Assembly: GCA_003327425.1 (NCBI GenBank) | Contig: QOQW01000031.1 | Span: 1 to 64,000, forward strand | Direction of reading: 5' to 3' | Length of the DNA stretch: 64,000 nt | Source: Candidatus Ozemibacter sibiricus | GTDB taxonomy: Bacteria; Muiribacteriota; Ozemobacteria; Ozemobacterales; Ozemobacteraceae | In this document: in pieces, positions 1-8,951 of the stretch | How the letters are laid out: every line of letters starts with the position of its first letter | How positions within the stretch are numbered: position 1 is the first letter of the stretch | Program-made: the position numbers and the translations under genes | Notes under the pieces: generated by a model | What the model was told of the DNA's origin: nothing | Databases searched by the model: none | Seen by the model: the letters and a program-made list of their open reading frames with translations, nothing else

Positions 1-528
1 ACCGATCTCGAAACGCCTGAACAAGGTTGGAAAAAGCTAGAGGGGAGTTATCGTTCTTCATGCCTCCATGAAAACACCTATCTCGCCTAGGTACAAGCCC
101 CCCCCTTACAATTTTTTTGGCCCCCCCAAAAAATAGGAAAACAAAGTTCCCCCAAAACAGGGGAAAATGGCTACCAAACTGGGTTCGCGATATTCACCGA
201 TAATTGCTGGCTTAACGGGCAGTCAGCATTAGCCCGCCAGTCATCCATGGGGTATCAAAAAGGCGGAGCAAGCCCTTGATTTTTTTGGACACTCTAGCAA
301 CCCTACAGATGAAAAAGGCTGCGGGTGATGGACCGTGCCCGGCCAACGACCTGTCTTCGCCAACGCTTTGCCCTCGACCTCCTGGGGAAAGCCCACCTGG
401 CCACGATGTTCGAGATGCTCTGGCACCTGAGCCAGCAGCGACTCATGTTTCTTGGAAAGGCTATCTGTACCCATGCTAGAGTGTCTTTTTTTGTTGCCTT
501 TTCCGAAGGGGGCTCCTATAATGGCGGT
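1..528. other. AT-rich non-coding region upstream of NHL lipoprotein
   Basis: I recognise no gene here. The stretch is poorer in GC than the rest of the window and contains homopolymer runs. At 112-133 a run of seven T, then GG, seven C and six A forms an imperfect fold-back (T7GG against CCA6). A similar T/G/C run occurs at about 3386-3400. In-frame codons continue upstream of 529 as far as 325, but they encode no recognisable signal or domain. The promoter at 494-522 also argues that translation begins at 529. Confidence 0.5.
494..522 (+). promoter_or_regulatory. sigma70-type promoter, leaderless arrangement
   Basis: TTGCCT at 494-499 and a perfect TATAAT at 517-522 are separated by 17 nt. 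The A of the start codon at 529 lies seven bases past the -10 box, where transcription should begin. The mRNA would therefore start at or next to AUG and have no ribosome binding site. This is inferred from spacing only. Confidence 0.65.
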
Positions 529-1437
529 ATGAAAGGCACCGTCGTTGCGGCCTTGTGTGTTCTGCTGACCGGTTTGGTGGGCTGTGTTCCCGAGAAGTAT
601 GTCTTCGATTCGGAAATCGGCAAATCGGGATCGGGCCCAGGAGAGCTGCGCAGCCCTTCCGATATGGCCCTGAATCCAGACGGCGATCTGGTCGTCTGCG
701 ACTCTGGCAACCACCGCATCCAGGTTCTCTCCTCCGTCGACGGCTCCCCGAAACTTCAAGCCGGGGAGTATGGAACCACCCACTACAAAGTTCAGGGATT
801 GTCTGGCCTGGGAGTGAACCCTTCCAATGGTGACATCTGGGTGTGCGACCTCCGCGGCAACAAGCTGGTGAAATTCGACAAGCGGGGGAATCCGGTTCTC
901 AAGATCGTCGACAAAGATCGCATGAAGTATCCGATCGATGTTGCCGTCGACCGGCGCGGCGACATCTACGTGCTGATGTCGAAGCAACCCCAGATCTACA
1001 AATTCGACGGCATTTCCGGCAGTTTCCTCGAAACCATCGGCGGGACAGGCAAGGCAGCCTTGGTCTTCGGGACCTCCATTCTGGTCCACGATGATCACCT
1101 CTTCGTCACCGACTATGGCGGCCGTCGAGTGTTGAAGCTCACCCTGAAGGGTGAGTTCGTCGCGGAATACGACAAGAAAGGCGACTACGAGGAAATACGG
1201 GGGCCGTCCGGGCTTTTCATCGACAGCCAAGGCAATTTCCTCCTCCTGGACCTCGGCGAAGTCCCGGTGGTCATGTTGGATAGCCAAGGCAAACTCCTGT
1301 CGAAGATCGGCAACTTCGGCAGCGACAAGGGCCAGTTCCTCTATCCTCGCGGCATCGTTGCCAAACCTTCAGGAGAGATCCTCGTCCTCGACAATAGCCG
1401 GAACGTCATCCTGGTCTTCAAGAAGATCGCTCAATAG
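529..1437 (+). CDS. NHL-repeat lipoprotein
   Basis: This 302-residue protein is predicted to be a lipoprotein. The N-terminus is a hydrophobic signal ending in a lipobox, LVGC, with the acylated Cys near residue 20. Most of the mature part consists of NHL-type beta-propeller repeats of the pattern GELRSPSDMALNPDGDLVVCD, GNHRIQVL and YPRGIVAKPSGEILVLDNS, enough for about six blades. Such propellers usually bind proteins or ligands at the cell envelope; no catalytic motif is visible. I chose ATG 529 because it gives a clean signal peptide and sits just after a strong promoter. The frame is open back to 325. mltG follows after 27 nt, so the two are probably cotranscribed. Confidence 0.8.
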   Translation: MKGTVVAALCVLLTGLVGCVPEKYVFDSEIGKSGSGPGELRSPSDMALNPDGDLVVCDSGNHRIQVLSSVDGSPKLQAGEYGTTHYKVQGLSGLGVNPSNGDIWVCDLRGNKLVKFDKRGNPVLKIVDKDRMKYPIDVAVDRRGDIYVLMSKQPQIYKFDGISGSFLETIGGTGKAALVFGTSILVHDDHLFVTDYGGRRVLKLTLKGEFVAEYDKKGDYEEIRGPSGLFIDSQGNFLLLDLGEVPVVMLDSQGKLLSKIGNFGSDKGQFLYPRGIVAKPSGEILVLDNSRNVILVFKKIAQ

Positions 1438-1464
1438 CGGTCTTTCAGCGGAGTCGCCCCCCTG

Positions 1465-2511
1465 ATGCGCCCCCTGGTGCTAGGCCTGCTGGGTGTGGCG
1501 TTGCTGGTTGCCGGGGTCGGTGGGGGAATCGCCTGGTGGTATCTCGAAGCCAGTCAGCCCCCCGCGCACGCGTTGGCTTCCCCCATCAAGATCGACATTC
1601 CTGCCGGCGTGAACCCCCGACAGATCGCTGGCATGCTCAAAGAAGCGCGGGTCATTCGCAGCGCCTTGTGGTTTCGGGTGCTCATTCACTGGTACGGGGT
1701 GGCCCACCGCCTCCAGCCAGGATCGTTCACGTTCACCGGCCGAGAAACGCCCGAAGAGGTCCTTGGCGCCCTCCTGGAACCGCAGACCGTCACCGAGCGC
1801 GTCACCATCCCCGAAGGGCTGACGTTGCGCGAAATTGGACTGATCCTGGAAAGCAACGGCATCGTCAGCGCCGCCAGCTTCACCGCTGCGATCAACTCCC
1901 CTGCCTTGCTCGCCACGGTTTTCCCCACCTGGGGTCCGATTCCCCATGCCGAAGGTCTGGCCTTCCCCGAAACCTACCAATTCACGCCAGGCATGCGGGC
2001 AGAAGAGATTGCCCGCACGATGCTGGAACTGACCCGATTAACCCTTGAACGAGTGGCCAGCGGCCCCTTCCCTCTTGGGTTCTCACCCTATCAGGCGTGC
2101 ATTCTTGCCTCCATCGTGGAGCGAGAGACCCGCCTGCCCGAGGAGCGCCCGCTGGTCGCTTCGGTCTTTTTGAACCGACTGGAGCGCCGCATGCGCCTGG
2201 AGTCCTGCGCCACCGTTCTGTATGCGTTGCCCGAATTCAAGGATCGGCTGACCAATGAAGATCTGAAAATCGATTCCCCCTACAATACCTATCAGAATCC
2301 GGGCCTGCCGCCGACTCCGATCGCCAACTTCGGGAAAGCCGCTTTGACGGCAGTTGCTTCACCAGCGGTCACCGATTTCCTGTTTTTCGTTTCCGATGGG
2401 GCGGGGGGGCACCGGTTTTCCCGAACCCTGGCGGAGCACGATCGCTCGAAACGCTTGTTCTTCCAGGAGCGCCGACGCCGGCAGACGCATGCACAGAACG
2501 CCGACCGGTGA
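1465..2511 (+). CDS. mltG: endolytic murein transglycosylase MltG
   Basis: MltG is an inner-membrane lytic transglycosylase that cuts nascent glycan strands and helps set peptidoglycan chain length. The 348-residue protein has one N-terminal TM helix (about residues 4-26), a LysM-like region and the YceG catalytic domain. The signature ASIVERETRLPEERPLVASV carries the glutamate pair E219/E221, which includes the catalytic Glu, followed by SPYNTYQNPGLPPTPIANFG and the C-terminal FVSDGAGGHRFSRTL block. The length matches the family. A GGAG lies 12 nt before the ATG. The 3' end overlaps the next gene by 23 nt, so the genes are likely translationally coupled. Confidence 0.93.
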   Translation: MRPLVLGLLGVALLVAGVGGGIAWWYLEASQPPAHALASPIKIDIPAGVNPRQIAGMLKEARVIRSALWFRVLIHWYGVAHRLQPGSFTFTGRETPEEVLGALLEPQTVTERVTIPEGLTLREIGLILESNGIVSAASFTAAINSPALLATVFPTWGPIPHAEGLAFPETYQFTPGMRAEEIARTMLELTRLTLERVASGPFPLGFSPYQACILASIVERETRLPEERPLVASVFLNRLERRMRLESCATVLYALPEFKDRLTNEDLKIDSPYNTYQNPGLPPTPIANFGKAALTAVASPAVTDFLFFVSDGAGGHRFSRTLAEHDRSKRLFFQERRRRQTHAQNADR

Positions 2512-3355
2512 AGGATTCCTGACAGGCTTGCTGCTGGTCTTCGCCATCACTGTGGCGGGTGGGGCGGAGACCTTCCCACCAGAGGGCCAGAAATCAGACC
2601 CGCGGCTGGGCACCGCTTGCCGAGTCGTATCGTTGGTGCCCTCGCAGACGGAAATGCTGTTCGCCTTAGGGTTGGGCCACCTGGTAGTAGGAGTTTCCGA
2701 CCACTGCACGTTTCCGCCGGAAGTCCGAGACCTTCCCCGTGTCGGCGCTCGGGAGCTGTCCCTGGAACGGCTGGCAGCCCTCCAGCCCACGGCCATCATC
2801 GATCTGGACGGAATGCACCAAGGGTATGAACTCATCTTCCGACAATTGGGTTGGAGGTATCTGAATTACCATCTGGCCAGGCTCGAAGATGTCCCAGTGG
2901 TGGCAGCTTCCCTGGCGGCCGACCTCCATCATCCAGAAGCCGCGATTCCATTCCGAGAACAATGGACTCGAGAGATGGGCTTCTTCGAACAAGCCCAAGA
3001 ACGGTCTCCCCGGGTATACGTCGAGATCTGGGATTCCCCACCACAGGCGGCTGGCCCGAATAGTTTTCTTGGAGAGATCATCAAGCTCGGCGGGGGTGAA
3101 AACGTTGTCAAAAAGCCGCACCTGGCCTTTCCCGTCATCACCCCTTCAGACATTGTGAAAGCTGACCCAGAACACATTTTCCTGGCCTACCCGACCCCAG
3201 ACCCGAGGGCGGTTGCCCGCCGGCCGGGGTGGTCGGAGATTACCGCCATCCGGCATGGACGCATCCATCTCCTGCCCCCCGACCTGTTTGTCCGTCCAGG
3301 TCCGAGGTGCCTCCGAGCGGCTCGCCTTTTCAGGAAGATCCTCAGCCACCCCTGA
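2489..3355 (+). CDS. periplasmic cobalamin/metal-type ABC binding protein (BtuF-like)
   Basis: This 288-residue exported protein has an N-terminal hydrophobic segment (LTGLLLVFAITVAGGAE). It resembles the class III solute-binding proteins of cobalamin and siderophore importers (BtuF/FepB fold). The diagnostic start of the fold, RVVSLVPSQTEMLFALGLG followed by VVGVSDHCTFPPE, is clear, as are AALQPTAIIDLDG and the C-terminal SDIVKADPEHIFLAYP. The ligand is probably a corrinoid, by similarity only. No permease or ATPase gene is adjacent, so the protein must work with components encoded elsewhere or in another role. The ATG at 2489 lies inside the end of mltG. Confidence 0.82.
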   Translation: MHRTPTGEGFLTGLLLVFAITVAGGAETFPPEGQKSDPRLGTACRVVSLVPSQTEMLFALGLGHLVVGVSDHCTFPPEVRDLPRVGARELSLERLAALQPTAIIDLDGMHQGYELIFRQLGWRYLNYHLARLEDVPVVAASLAADLHHPEAAIPFREQWTREMGFFEQAQERSPRVYVEIWDSPPQAAGPNSFLGEIIKLGGGENVVKKPHLAFPVITPSDIVKADPEHIFLAYPTPDPRAVARRPGWSEITAIRHGRIHLLPPDLFVRPGPRCLRAARLFRKILSHP

Positions 3356-4033
3356 CCAATTCTGGTCTTTGATGAGGGCCGGGGAATTTTTTGGGCCCCC
3401 CTCCAGTAAACCCATTCTAATAGGGTGGGTCTCACCGAACCATACCTACCCCTAGGTCTGGATCCATCCCCGCTTATCTCCAGAGCTCGAAGCCTGCATT
3501 AAGGGCTTCCTTATCTTGTGAGAGCCCTTTCGCCAGGGCCGACTGCTCCCTAGCTACCCAAGCCAGAACCTGCATCAGCCACAAGCCTAATCCCTCCCCG
3601 TGAGGGAGTTGTGCACTAAGCACCAAAATAGCGAGAGCCACTTATTATCTCAAAAAGTATAAACTAAAATAAAAATATCGAATTATTATCAAATTATTGT
3701 ATTTATTATCAATTTTTTGTTTTTTTGCTTCCAACTCGGACTGATACCGCCATGTGGCAGAGGTTAGTAACTGTGCCCGCCCCTTTTGGTCCTGGCATTC
3801 CCAGGTATGGCGAGAAACCCGGGGGGTTTTCAAGAAAAAATCTTGATGATCGCACTTCAGGCTTCCTCAGGTGAGGAATTGGAATCGAATTTTGGGGCCG
3901 AAGGGAGTCTCAAACTTTGACCTTTCGGTTGGTTTGGCGCATAATGGCCCTCTAAGCAGATGGAATCGAGGGCGTCTCTCGTTTGTCGGCCCCGCCGTTC
4001 CTCATCTGACGACCCTTTCCAGGAGGTTCAAGG
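3356..4033. other. AT-rich intergenic region with promoter
   Basis: A 678-base gap. It holds a T/G/C run (about 3386-3400) resembling that at 112-127, then a strikingly AT-rich island at about 3625-3735 amid very GC-rich DNA. An inverted repeat TCAAGA/TCTTGA lies at about 3829-3847 and a good promoter at 3917-3945. A minus-strand open frame of 62 codons (3645-3833) crosses the island, but I see no ribosome site or known domain and do not call it a gene. Confidence 0.5.
3917..3945 (+). promoter_or_regulatory. sigma70-type promoter for the 4034 operon
   Basis: TTGACC at 3917-3922 and CATAAT at 3940-3945 are 17 nt apart. The predicted start point near 3952 leaves a leader of about 80 nt before the TTG start at 4034. 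Confidence 0.65.
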
Positions 4034-5263
4034 TTGCCAATCCCTCGAAAGCCTTTCATTATTCCTTTTCTGGCCATCATCTGGCTCTGCCTGCCCGGGG
4101 CTGGCCAATCCCCGTTAGCGGCGCAGGGGCAGGCATCCCATGACTTTCCGCTTCAAGTCGAAGTTGGGGCACGACTGGCAAAGTTTTCATTCATTCTTCC
4201 CTCCGGGGGTTGTGTAGGGGTCCTTGCCAGGCAGCCAGGGCGCCGCGAAACGGTCAGAATCTGGGGGCCTGTCTGGCTCGCTTCGGGTTCACATTCCGTG
4301 ACAGTCGAGGCGAATCGCGTCGCGTCGCGCACAGGCACCATCGAGTGCTTCTCCATCGATCTCGTGCCCCGCCAGACCGTTGGCCGGACGGGGAAGGGGG
4401 AACGGCAGTTCATCAGACCGATGGGATTGGGATGGGACCCCGGTCACCGAGAGTTGTACGTCGCCGACACCGGCAATGATCGTATCGTTCGGCTGGCAGC
4501 AGACGGACGTTTCATCGCCCAATATGGTGGATTCGGTCTTGCCCTTGGCGATTCCTCGGAAGAACGCGAAGACAGCCTTTCGGCCCCCTGGGACGTCGCC
4601 CCAGGCGGGTTCTCCAATTTCTACGTAGCCGACCAGAACAACGACCGCGTCTGTGAATTCGATGCCTACAAAAGCTACAAAGGGCTTTTCTACCCCAAGG
4701 AAGGAGACACGCGGAATCGGTTGAACCGCCCTCGTGGCCTGACCATCGATCATGAGAACAACCTCTGGGTCGTCGACTCCCGGAATGATCGCGTCTTGAA
4801 ACTTTCCCCCAGCGGGTCACAACTGCTCGAACTTGGAGGGTATGGATCCAGTCGTTGGAATTTCCGGGACCCGACCCAGGTGGCGGTCGACCAGGAAGGC
4901 CGCATCTACGTCAGCGATCCTGGGCACCGGCGCATCAGCGTCTTCGACCGGCTCGGGTCATTTCAACGAGTGATTACTGATCACCTGAGGTCCCCGGTCG
5001 GGGTAGGGATCGATCCGGATGGCCTGATCGGCATTTGCGACGAAGAGACCAACGAACTGGGGTTCTACACTCCGGATGGACGGCGCGTGCTTTTCTGCGC
5101 CGGATTTTCCGAACGGGATCGGTTCCGGGCCCCCGCGGATCTGGTCGTCACTCCCCGCACCGTCTACCTGCTCGATTCAGGGAACCATCGGGTGGTCCTG
5201 CTGGAACGTCGGAAATCGATGCTCGAGAGTTCTTGGCAGGCTGGGACGAGCGTGCTAAAATGA
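4034..5263 (+). CDS. exported NHL-repeat protein
   Basis: A 409-residue secreted protein. A signal peptide (residues 1 to about 25, IIPFLAIIWLCLPGAGQS) is followed by a beta-rich region of about 100 residues, then NHL repeats from about residue 120 to the end. These include RPMGLGWDPGHRELYVADTG, NRPRGLTIDHENNLWVVDS and DPTQVAVDQEGRIYVSDPG. The start is TTG, chosen because a perfect AGGAGG (4021-4026) stands seven bases before it and the signal peptide begins directly there. The stop codon overlaps an in-frame ATG of the next gene (ATGA at 5260). Its role is probably a scaffold or ligand-binding propeller at the envelope, like the lipoprotein at 529; no enzymatic residues are seen. Confidence 0.8.
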   Translation: MPIPRKPFIIPFLAIIWLCLPGAGQSPLAAQGQASHDFPLQVEVGARLAKFSFILPSGGCVGVLARQPGRRETVRIWGPVWLASGSHSVTVEANRVASRTGTIECFSIDLVPRQTVGRTGKGERQFIRPMGLGWDPGHRELYVADTGNDRIVRLAADGRFIAQYGGFGLALGDSSEEREDSLSAPWDVAPGGFSNFYVADQNNDRVCEFDAYKSYKGLFYPKEGDTRNRLNRPRGLTIDHENNLWVVDSRNDRVLKLSPSGSQLLELGGYGSSRWNFRDPTQVAVDQEGRIYVSDPGHRRISVFDRLGSFQRVITDHLRSPVGVGIDPDGLIGICDEETNELGFYTPDGRRVLFCAGFSERDRFRAPADLVVTPRTVYLLDSGNHRVVLLERRKSMLESSWQAGTSVLK

Positions 5264-5298
5264 CCCTTCCGAACCGATCACGCGCAGGGGGCACAGCA

Positions 5299-6294
5299 GT
5301 GCGACACATCACCATCCGGTTGGTACCGGCCGTTCTTTTCTGCCTGGCCGCAGTCATGCTGCTCAGCGGTTGCAAGAGCGGCTCTGGCCGACGCCAGGAG
5401 CAATCCCGCTTCCGGCTGAGCGTGTCCGAGGAGATGAAACAGATTCCGCTCTCGGAACTGCTGCCGAAAACGACCGGCCGATCAGGCAAGGGCGAGAAGG
5501 AAGTCAGCGAGAAGGTGCGCTACGATTATATGTATGGCACCCTGGCGGGGCAGTATGGCCGCCTGAAGGTAGCGGTCGAATATCTTCGCAAAGCTCTGGC
5601 CAAAGAGCCGAACTTCATCGATGCCCGACACAACCTGGGGCTGGCCTACTACAAAATGGGCCGGATCGATGACGCGATCCGCGAATGGATGAAAACCCTG
5701 CGGCTGGACCCGGGCTATGCAGAAACCTATTACAACCTCGCCATCTTCATGCTCGACAACAACCGGAAAGCCGATGCGATCACGCTGCTCGAAACCTGCA
5801 TCAAGCATGATCCCCACCATTTGAAGGCGCGCTTCGCCCTGGGGAAGATGTGCCAGGCCGATGGCAAGATCCAGGACGCCATTCGCCATTTCCGCGCCTA
5901 TCAAGCCAAAGACCGGGGAGATCTGCGGGTGCACATCGCTCTCGGCGAACTCTACCTGCTGGCCAATCAGTCGGATGCCTCGCTCAAAGAATTCGAAGCG
6001 GCTGCCCGTATCGACGACAAGAACCCGCAGGTGCACTATCAACTGGGGGCGCATTACCATCGCCGCAACTGGCTCGACAAAGCGATCTTCCACTACAAGC
6101 GGGCCACCGAACTGGCCGCCGACCACCTTGATTCCTACATAAACATGGGTGATATCTACTTCTCCCGGGGGGAATATGCCTCGGCGCTCGCCGCCTACAA
6201 TGCTGCCCTGGGCATCGATTCCACCAATTCCTATGCCCGCCGCAAGGCCGAGGCGGCCGAGAAGAAATTGCTGGAACGCGACCGTGGTTCATGA
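5299..6294 (+). CDS. TPR-repeat lipoprotein
   Basis: A predicted outer- or inner-membrane lipoprotein of 331 residues with a hydrophobic signal ending in LLSGC. After a charged linker there are about seven tetratricopeptide repeats, for example ARHNLGLAYYKMGRIDDAIR and DSYINMGDIYFSRGEYASAL, which form a protein-binding solenoid. PilF/PilW-type pilotins and envelope assembly factors have this build, so a part in pilus or envelope assembly is possible but unproven. I preferred GTG 5299, with AGGGGG seven bases upstream and the signal peptide immediately after. ATG 5260, overlapping the previous stop as ATGA, is the alternative. The 3' end overlaps the next small gene. Confidence 0.8.
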   Translation: MRHITIRLVPAVLFCLAAVMLLSGCKSGSGRRQEQSRFRLSVSEEMKQIPLSELLPKTTGRSGKGEKEVSEKVRYDYMYGTLAGQYGRLKVAVEYLRKALAKEPNFIDARHNLGLAYYKMGRIDDAIREWMKTLRLDPGYAETYYNLAIFMLDNNRKADAITLLETCIKHDPHHLKARFALGKMCQADGKIQDAIRHFRAYQAKDRGDLRVHIALGELYLLANQSDASLKEFEAAARIDDKNPQVHYQLGAHYHRRNWLDKAIFHYKRATELAADHLDSYINMGDIYFSRGEYASALAAYNAALGIDSTNSYARRKAEAAEKKLLERDRGS

Positions 6295-6574
6295 CCCCCG
6301 GGACCCCTCCCCCCGCCGAGAAGACGACCTTCTCCCGGCGAGTCTGAAGAAAAACCCGCTCGAGCAGGTCAAATGGCTGATCCTACAGGACCGCCTCCAG
6401 CTCGGCCCGCTCGAAACGCTCGCCTGGTTGGAATCCCTGCAGCGAGAGGCCGCACAACAACTTGGGGTACCCCCTTCCGCGATCACTCTTGACACCGAGT
6501 TCCATGGCCGAGAAATGGATCTGATCTTCACCATCGACCGACAGAACCTCCCCCCCGTCAGGAGGCGAGCGTGA
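6284..6574 (+). CDS. small conserved-looking hypothetical protein
   Basis: I do not recognise this 96-residue, apparently cytoplasmic protein. It is sandwiched in an operon, overlapping the TPR gene by 11 nt and the radical SAM gene by 4 nt (GTGA), which supports its being real. The middle (EQVKWLILQDRLQLGPLETL) looks helical. The C-terminal half (SAITLDTEFHGREMDLIFTID) looks like two beta strands. The GTG start at 6284 is a best guess, since no strong ribosome site is visible. It may act with the downstream RNA-modification or RNase genes, but this is only suggested by position. Confidence 0.5.
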   Translation: MVHDPRDPSPRREDDLLPASLKKNPLEQVKWLILQDRLQLGPLETLAWLESLQREAAQQLGVPPSAITLDTEFHGREMDLIFTIDRQNLPPVRRRA

Positions 6575-8268
6575 TCCCCGGGCTCTCGCATTGGGACCTC
6601 CTGACGGTCGAGAAGCCAGCTCGCTACCTCGGCGGCGAGGTCAATCAAGCCCCAGACAAGCCCGGTGCGCAGCTTCGGGTGTGCCTGGGGTTTCCCGACC
6701 TGTATGAGCTTGGCATGTCCAATATCGCCCTGCAGATTCTGTACGGGCTGCTCAACGCTGATCCGCGCATCGTTGCCGAGCGGGTTTTCGCCCCGGCCGT
6801 CGATTTCGAGGCGCTCCTGCGCCGCAAGGGAGTGCCGTTGTTCTCTCTGGAGACGAAACGCCCCCTCTCTGCGTTCGATGTGGTCGGGCTCACCCTGCCC
6901 TACGAGATGACGTTCACCAATCTGTTGAACATGCTCGAACTGGGAGGGATCCCGATGGATCGGCGGGCTCGCCAGGGATGGCCGTTGGTGATCGGAGGCG
7001 GGCCTTCGGGAGCCAATCCGGTGGTGCTCGGCGATTTCTTCGATGCCATCCTGGTTGGCGAGGGCGAAGAAGCCCTGTTGGAATTGTGCGAGAAGGTCAT
7101 CGCTGGGAAAGCGGCGGGCCGCTCGCGCGACGCGCTGCTCGCCGACATCGCCACGATCGAGGGGTTCTGGGTGCCCGCCTTCCCCGGGCCGGTGCGACGC
7201 CGAGTCTTCCAGGGATTCGCGGCCTCTCCCCCACCCTTGCGGCCTCTGGTCGCCACCATCGAAGCCGTTCACCATCGGGCCCCGCTCGAAATCTTTCGGG
7301 GATGCGTGCAGGGGTGCCGGTTCTGCAATGCCGGGTTCTTCTATCGACCGAAGCGAGAACGCCCGCCCGAGAAGCTGGCCGAATGGGGGGAAGCCCTGCT
7401 GCGAGCGACCGGCAGCGATGCCCTGGGGTTGATCTCCCTGTCCACGAGCGACTACCGGGAACTGCCGCACCTGCTGCGCCTGCTGTCCGCCCGCCGGGCG
7501 TTCCCCGACCAATCGCTGGCGGTGCCATCCTTGCGCATGAGCCAGAACACCCTCGACCTGCTGGGCAGCCTGCCCGACCTGCGCAAAAGCGGATTGACCT
7601 TCGCCCCCGAGGCCGGTAGTGCCCGGCTGCGCGAGATCATCCACAAGTGCATCACCGAGGAAGACATGTTCGAGGTGGTGACCGCCACCAAGGACTCGGC
7701 CTATCGGGTGATCAAGCTCTACTTCATGATCGGCCTGCCCTTCGAGACCGATGCCGATGTCGACGCCATCGCCGACCTCGTCGCCCGTCTCGACCAGGCG
7801 GCCCGGCGGGCCAAAGCGCACAAGGAGTTCTCGGTCAGCCTGTCGGGGTTCGTGCCCAAACCGTTCACCCCGTTCCAATGGGCGGGCCAGGATCCGCTCG
7901 ACGTGCTGCGCGAGAAACGACGGCGCGTGACCAGCGCGTTGAAGAAGACCCGCGCCAAGGTCGCCTGGCGCGATGAGTACCTGTGCCAGCTCGAAACCGT
8001 GCTGGCCCGCGGCGACGCCCGGGTCGGCCGGTTGGTGGCCGAGGCACGGCGGCGGGGGGCACGGTTCGACGGCTGGAACGAACATTTCTCTCGTGAGGCC
8101 TGGGAAGGGGCATTCGCCGCGACGGGGCTCGATCCGAGCGAGTTTACGCGGCCTCTCCCGCTGGCGGCCCCCCTGCCCTGGGATTTCATCGACTTTCGCG
8201 TGCCCAAAGCCTTCCTGGCCGAGGAATACCGACGAGCCGCCGCCCTGGCCGGGACGGAGGTCCTATGA
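6571..8268 (+). CDS. radical SAM protein, TIGR03960 family
   Basis: A 565-residue radical S-adenosylmethionine enzyme. A B12-binding-like N-terminal domain (residues about 20-200, including GGGPSGANPVVLGDFFDAI) precedes the radical SAM barrel. The [4Fe-4S] ligands C245, C249 and C252 lie in FRGCVQGCRFC. This family is normally encoded next to a TIGR03936 protein and RNase G, exactly as here, and is thought to act in RNA modification or processing; the substrate is unknown. The GTG start overlaps the previous stop by four bases, and the stop overlaps the next ATG by four. Length is normal for the N-terminal family, with the DUF2344 part encoded separately. Confidence 0.9.
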   Translation: MIPGLSHWDLLTVEKPARYLGGEVNQAPDKPGAQLRVCLGFPDLYELGMSNIALQILYGLLNADPRIVAERVFAPAVDFEALLRRKGVPLFSLETKRPLSAFDVVGLTLPYEMTFTNLLNMLELGGIPMDRRARQGWPLVIGGGPSGANPVVLGDFFDAILVGEGEEALLELCEKVIAGKAAGRSRDALLADIATIEGFWVPAFPGPVRRRVFQGFAASPPPLRPLVATIEAVHHRAPLEIFRGCVQGCRFCNAGFFYRPKRERPPEKLAEWGEALLRATGSDALGLISLSTSDYRELPHLLRLLSARRAFPDQSLAVPSLRMSQNTLDLLGSLPDLRKSGLTFAPEAGSARLREIIHKCITEEDMFEVVTATKDSAYRVIKLYFMIGLPFETDADVDAIADLVARLDQAARRAKAHKEFSVSLSGFVPKPFTPFQWAGQDPLDVLREKRRRVTSALKKTRAKVAWRDEYLCQLETVLARGDARVGRLVAEARRRGARFDGWNEHFSREAWEGAFAATGLDPSEFTRPLPLAAPLPWDFIDFRVPKAFLAEEYRRAAALAGTEVL

Positions 8269-8912
8269 GCGACACCCCCTTCGTTCTGGAATTGACCTAT
8301 GCACGGTCCGGACCGGCCATCTATCTATCCCATCTCGATGCGATCGACGTCCTGAGTCGCGCCATTCGGCGCACCGGCCTGCCCTATCGCATCACCCAGG
8401 GCTGCCATCCGCGCCCCCGGCTGACCTTCGGCCCGCCCTTGCCGTTGGGGCACGCCAGCCGGTGCGAGTTCCTGCGGCTGCACCTCGAGCGACCGGTCGA
8501 CCCCGCCGAGGCGGCCCAGGCCCTCAGCCGCCAGCTGCCAGCCGGCTTCACCGTGCTGGAAGCCCGACCTGTCGAAGGCCAGCCCGCCCTCACCGGCAGC
8601 CGCCTGCGTTACCGCCTGGTCTTTCGAGAAGGGGCAGAAGACACCTGCCAGACCGTCGCTCGGTTCCTGGGCGACCCGAGCCAGACCATCCTGGTTCGGC
8701 GCGACGGGAAAGAAGAGCGAGTGGGTATTGGTCCGGCCATCATAGCGGTCGCTCCCGATCAGGGGGCTTCGACCCCCACCCTGCTGGTCGATTTCGAGCA
8801 GGGGAAACAGGGCCTCCCCTCGGCGGGGAAGATCCTGACCGCCGTGGTCGAGGCCTTGGGAGACCGGCGCGAGGATCTCATCCTGATTGAAAGGATCGCG
8901 CTTTTTTCGTAA
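8265..8912 (+). CDS. TIGR03936/DUF2344 protein
   Basis: This 215-residue protein corresponds to the TIGR03936 family, which accompanies the TIGR03960 radical SAM protein and is fused to it in some lineages. The typical N-terminus is present: ELTYARSGPAIYLSHLDAID and VLSRAIRRTGLPYRITQG, followed by HPRPRLTFGPPLPLGHAS. It is coupled to the radical SAM gene by an ATGA overlap. No catalytic residues can be named. It probably works as a partner or RNA-binding subunit of the upstream enzyme. Confidence 0.87.
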   Translation: MSDTPFVLELTYARSGPAIYLSHLDAIDVLSRAIRRTGLPYRITQGCHPRPRLTFGPPLPLGHASRCEFLRLHLERPVDPAEAAQALSRQLPAGFTVLEARPVEGQPALTGSRLRYRLVFREGAEDTCQTVARFLGDPSQTILVRRDGKEERVGIGPAIIAVAPDQGASTPTLLVDFEQGKQGLPSAGKILTAVVEALGDRREDLILIERIALFS

Positions 8913-8951
8913 GCTTCCCTCGAGAAGTCATCCATCTTCCCGGAGGTCGTC

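Noticed and set aside
3645-3833. 62-codon minus-strand frame across the AT island
   Set aside because: Composition follows the AT-rich DNA; no ribosome site or recognisable motif.
6289-8085. 598-codon minus-strand open frame
   Set aside because: Antisense to the radical SAM gene, whose Cys motif and operon overlaps are unambiguous; no recognisable protein on the minus strand.
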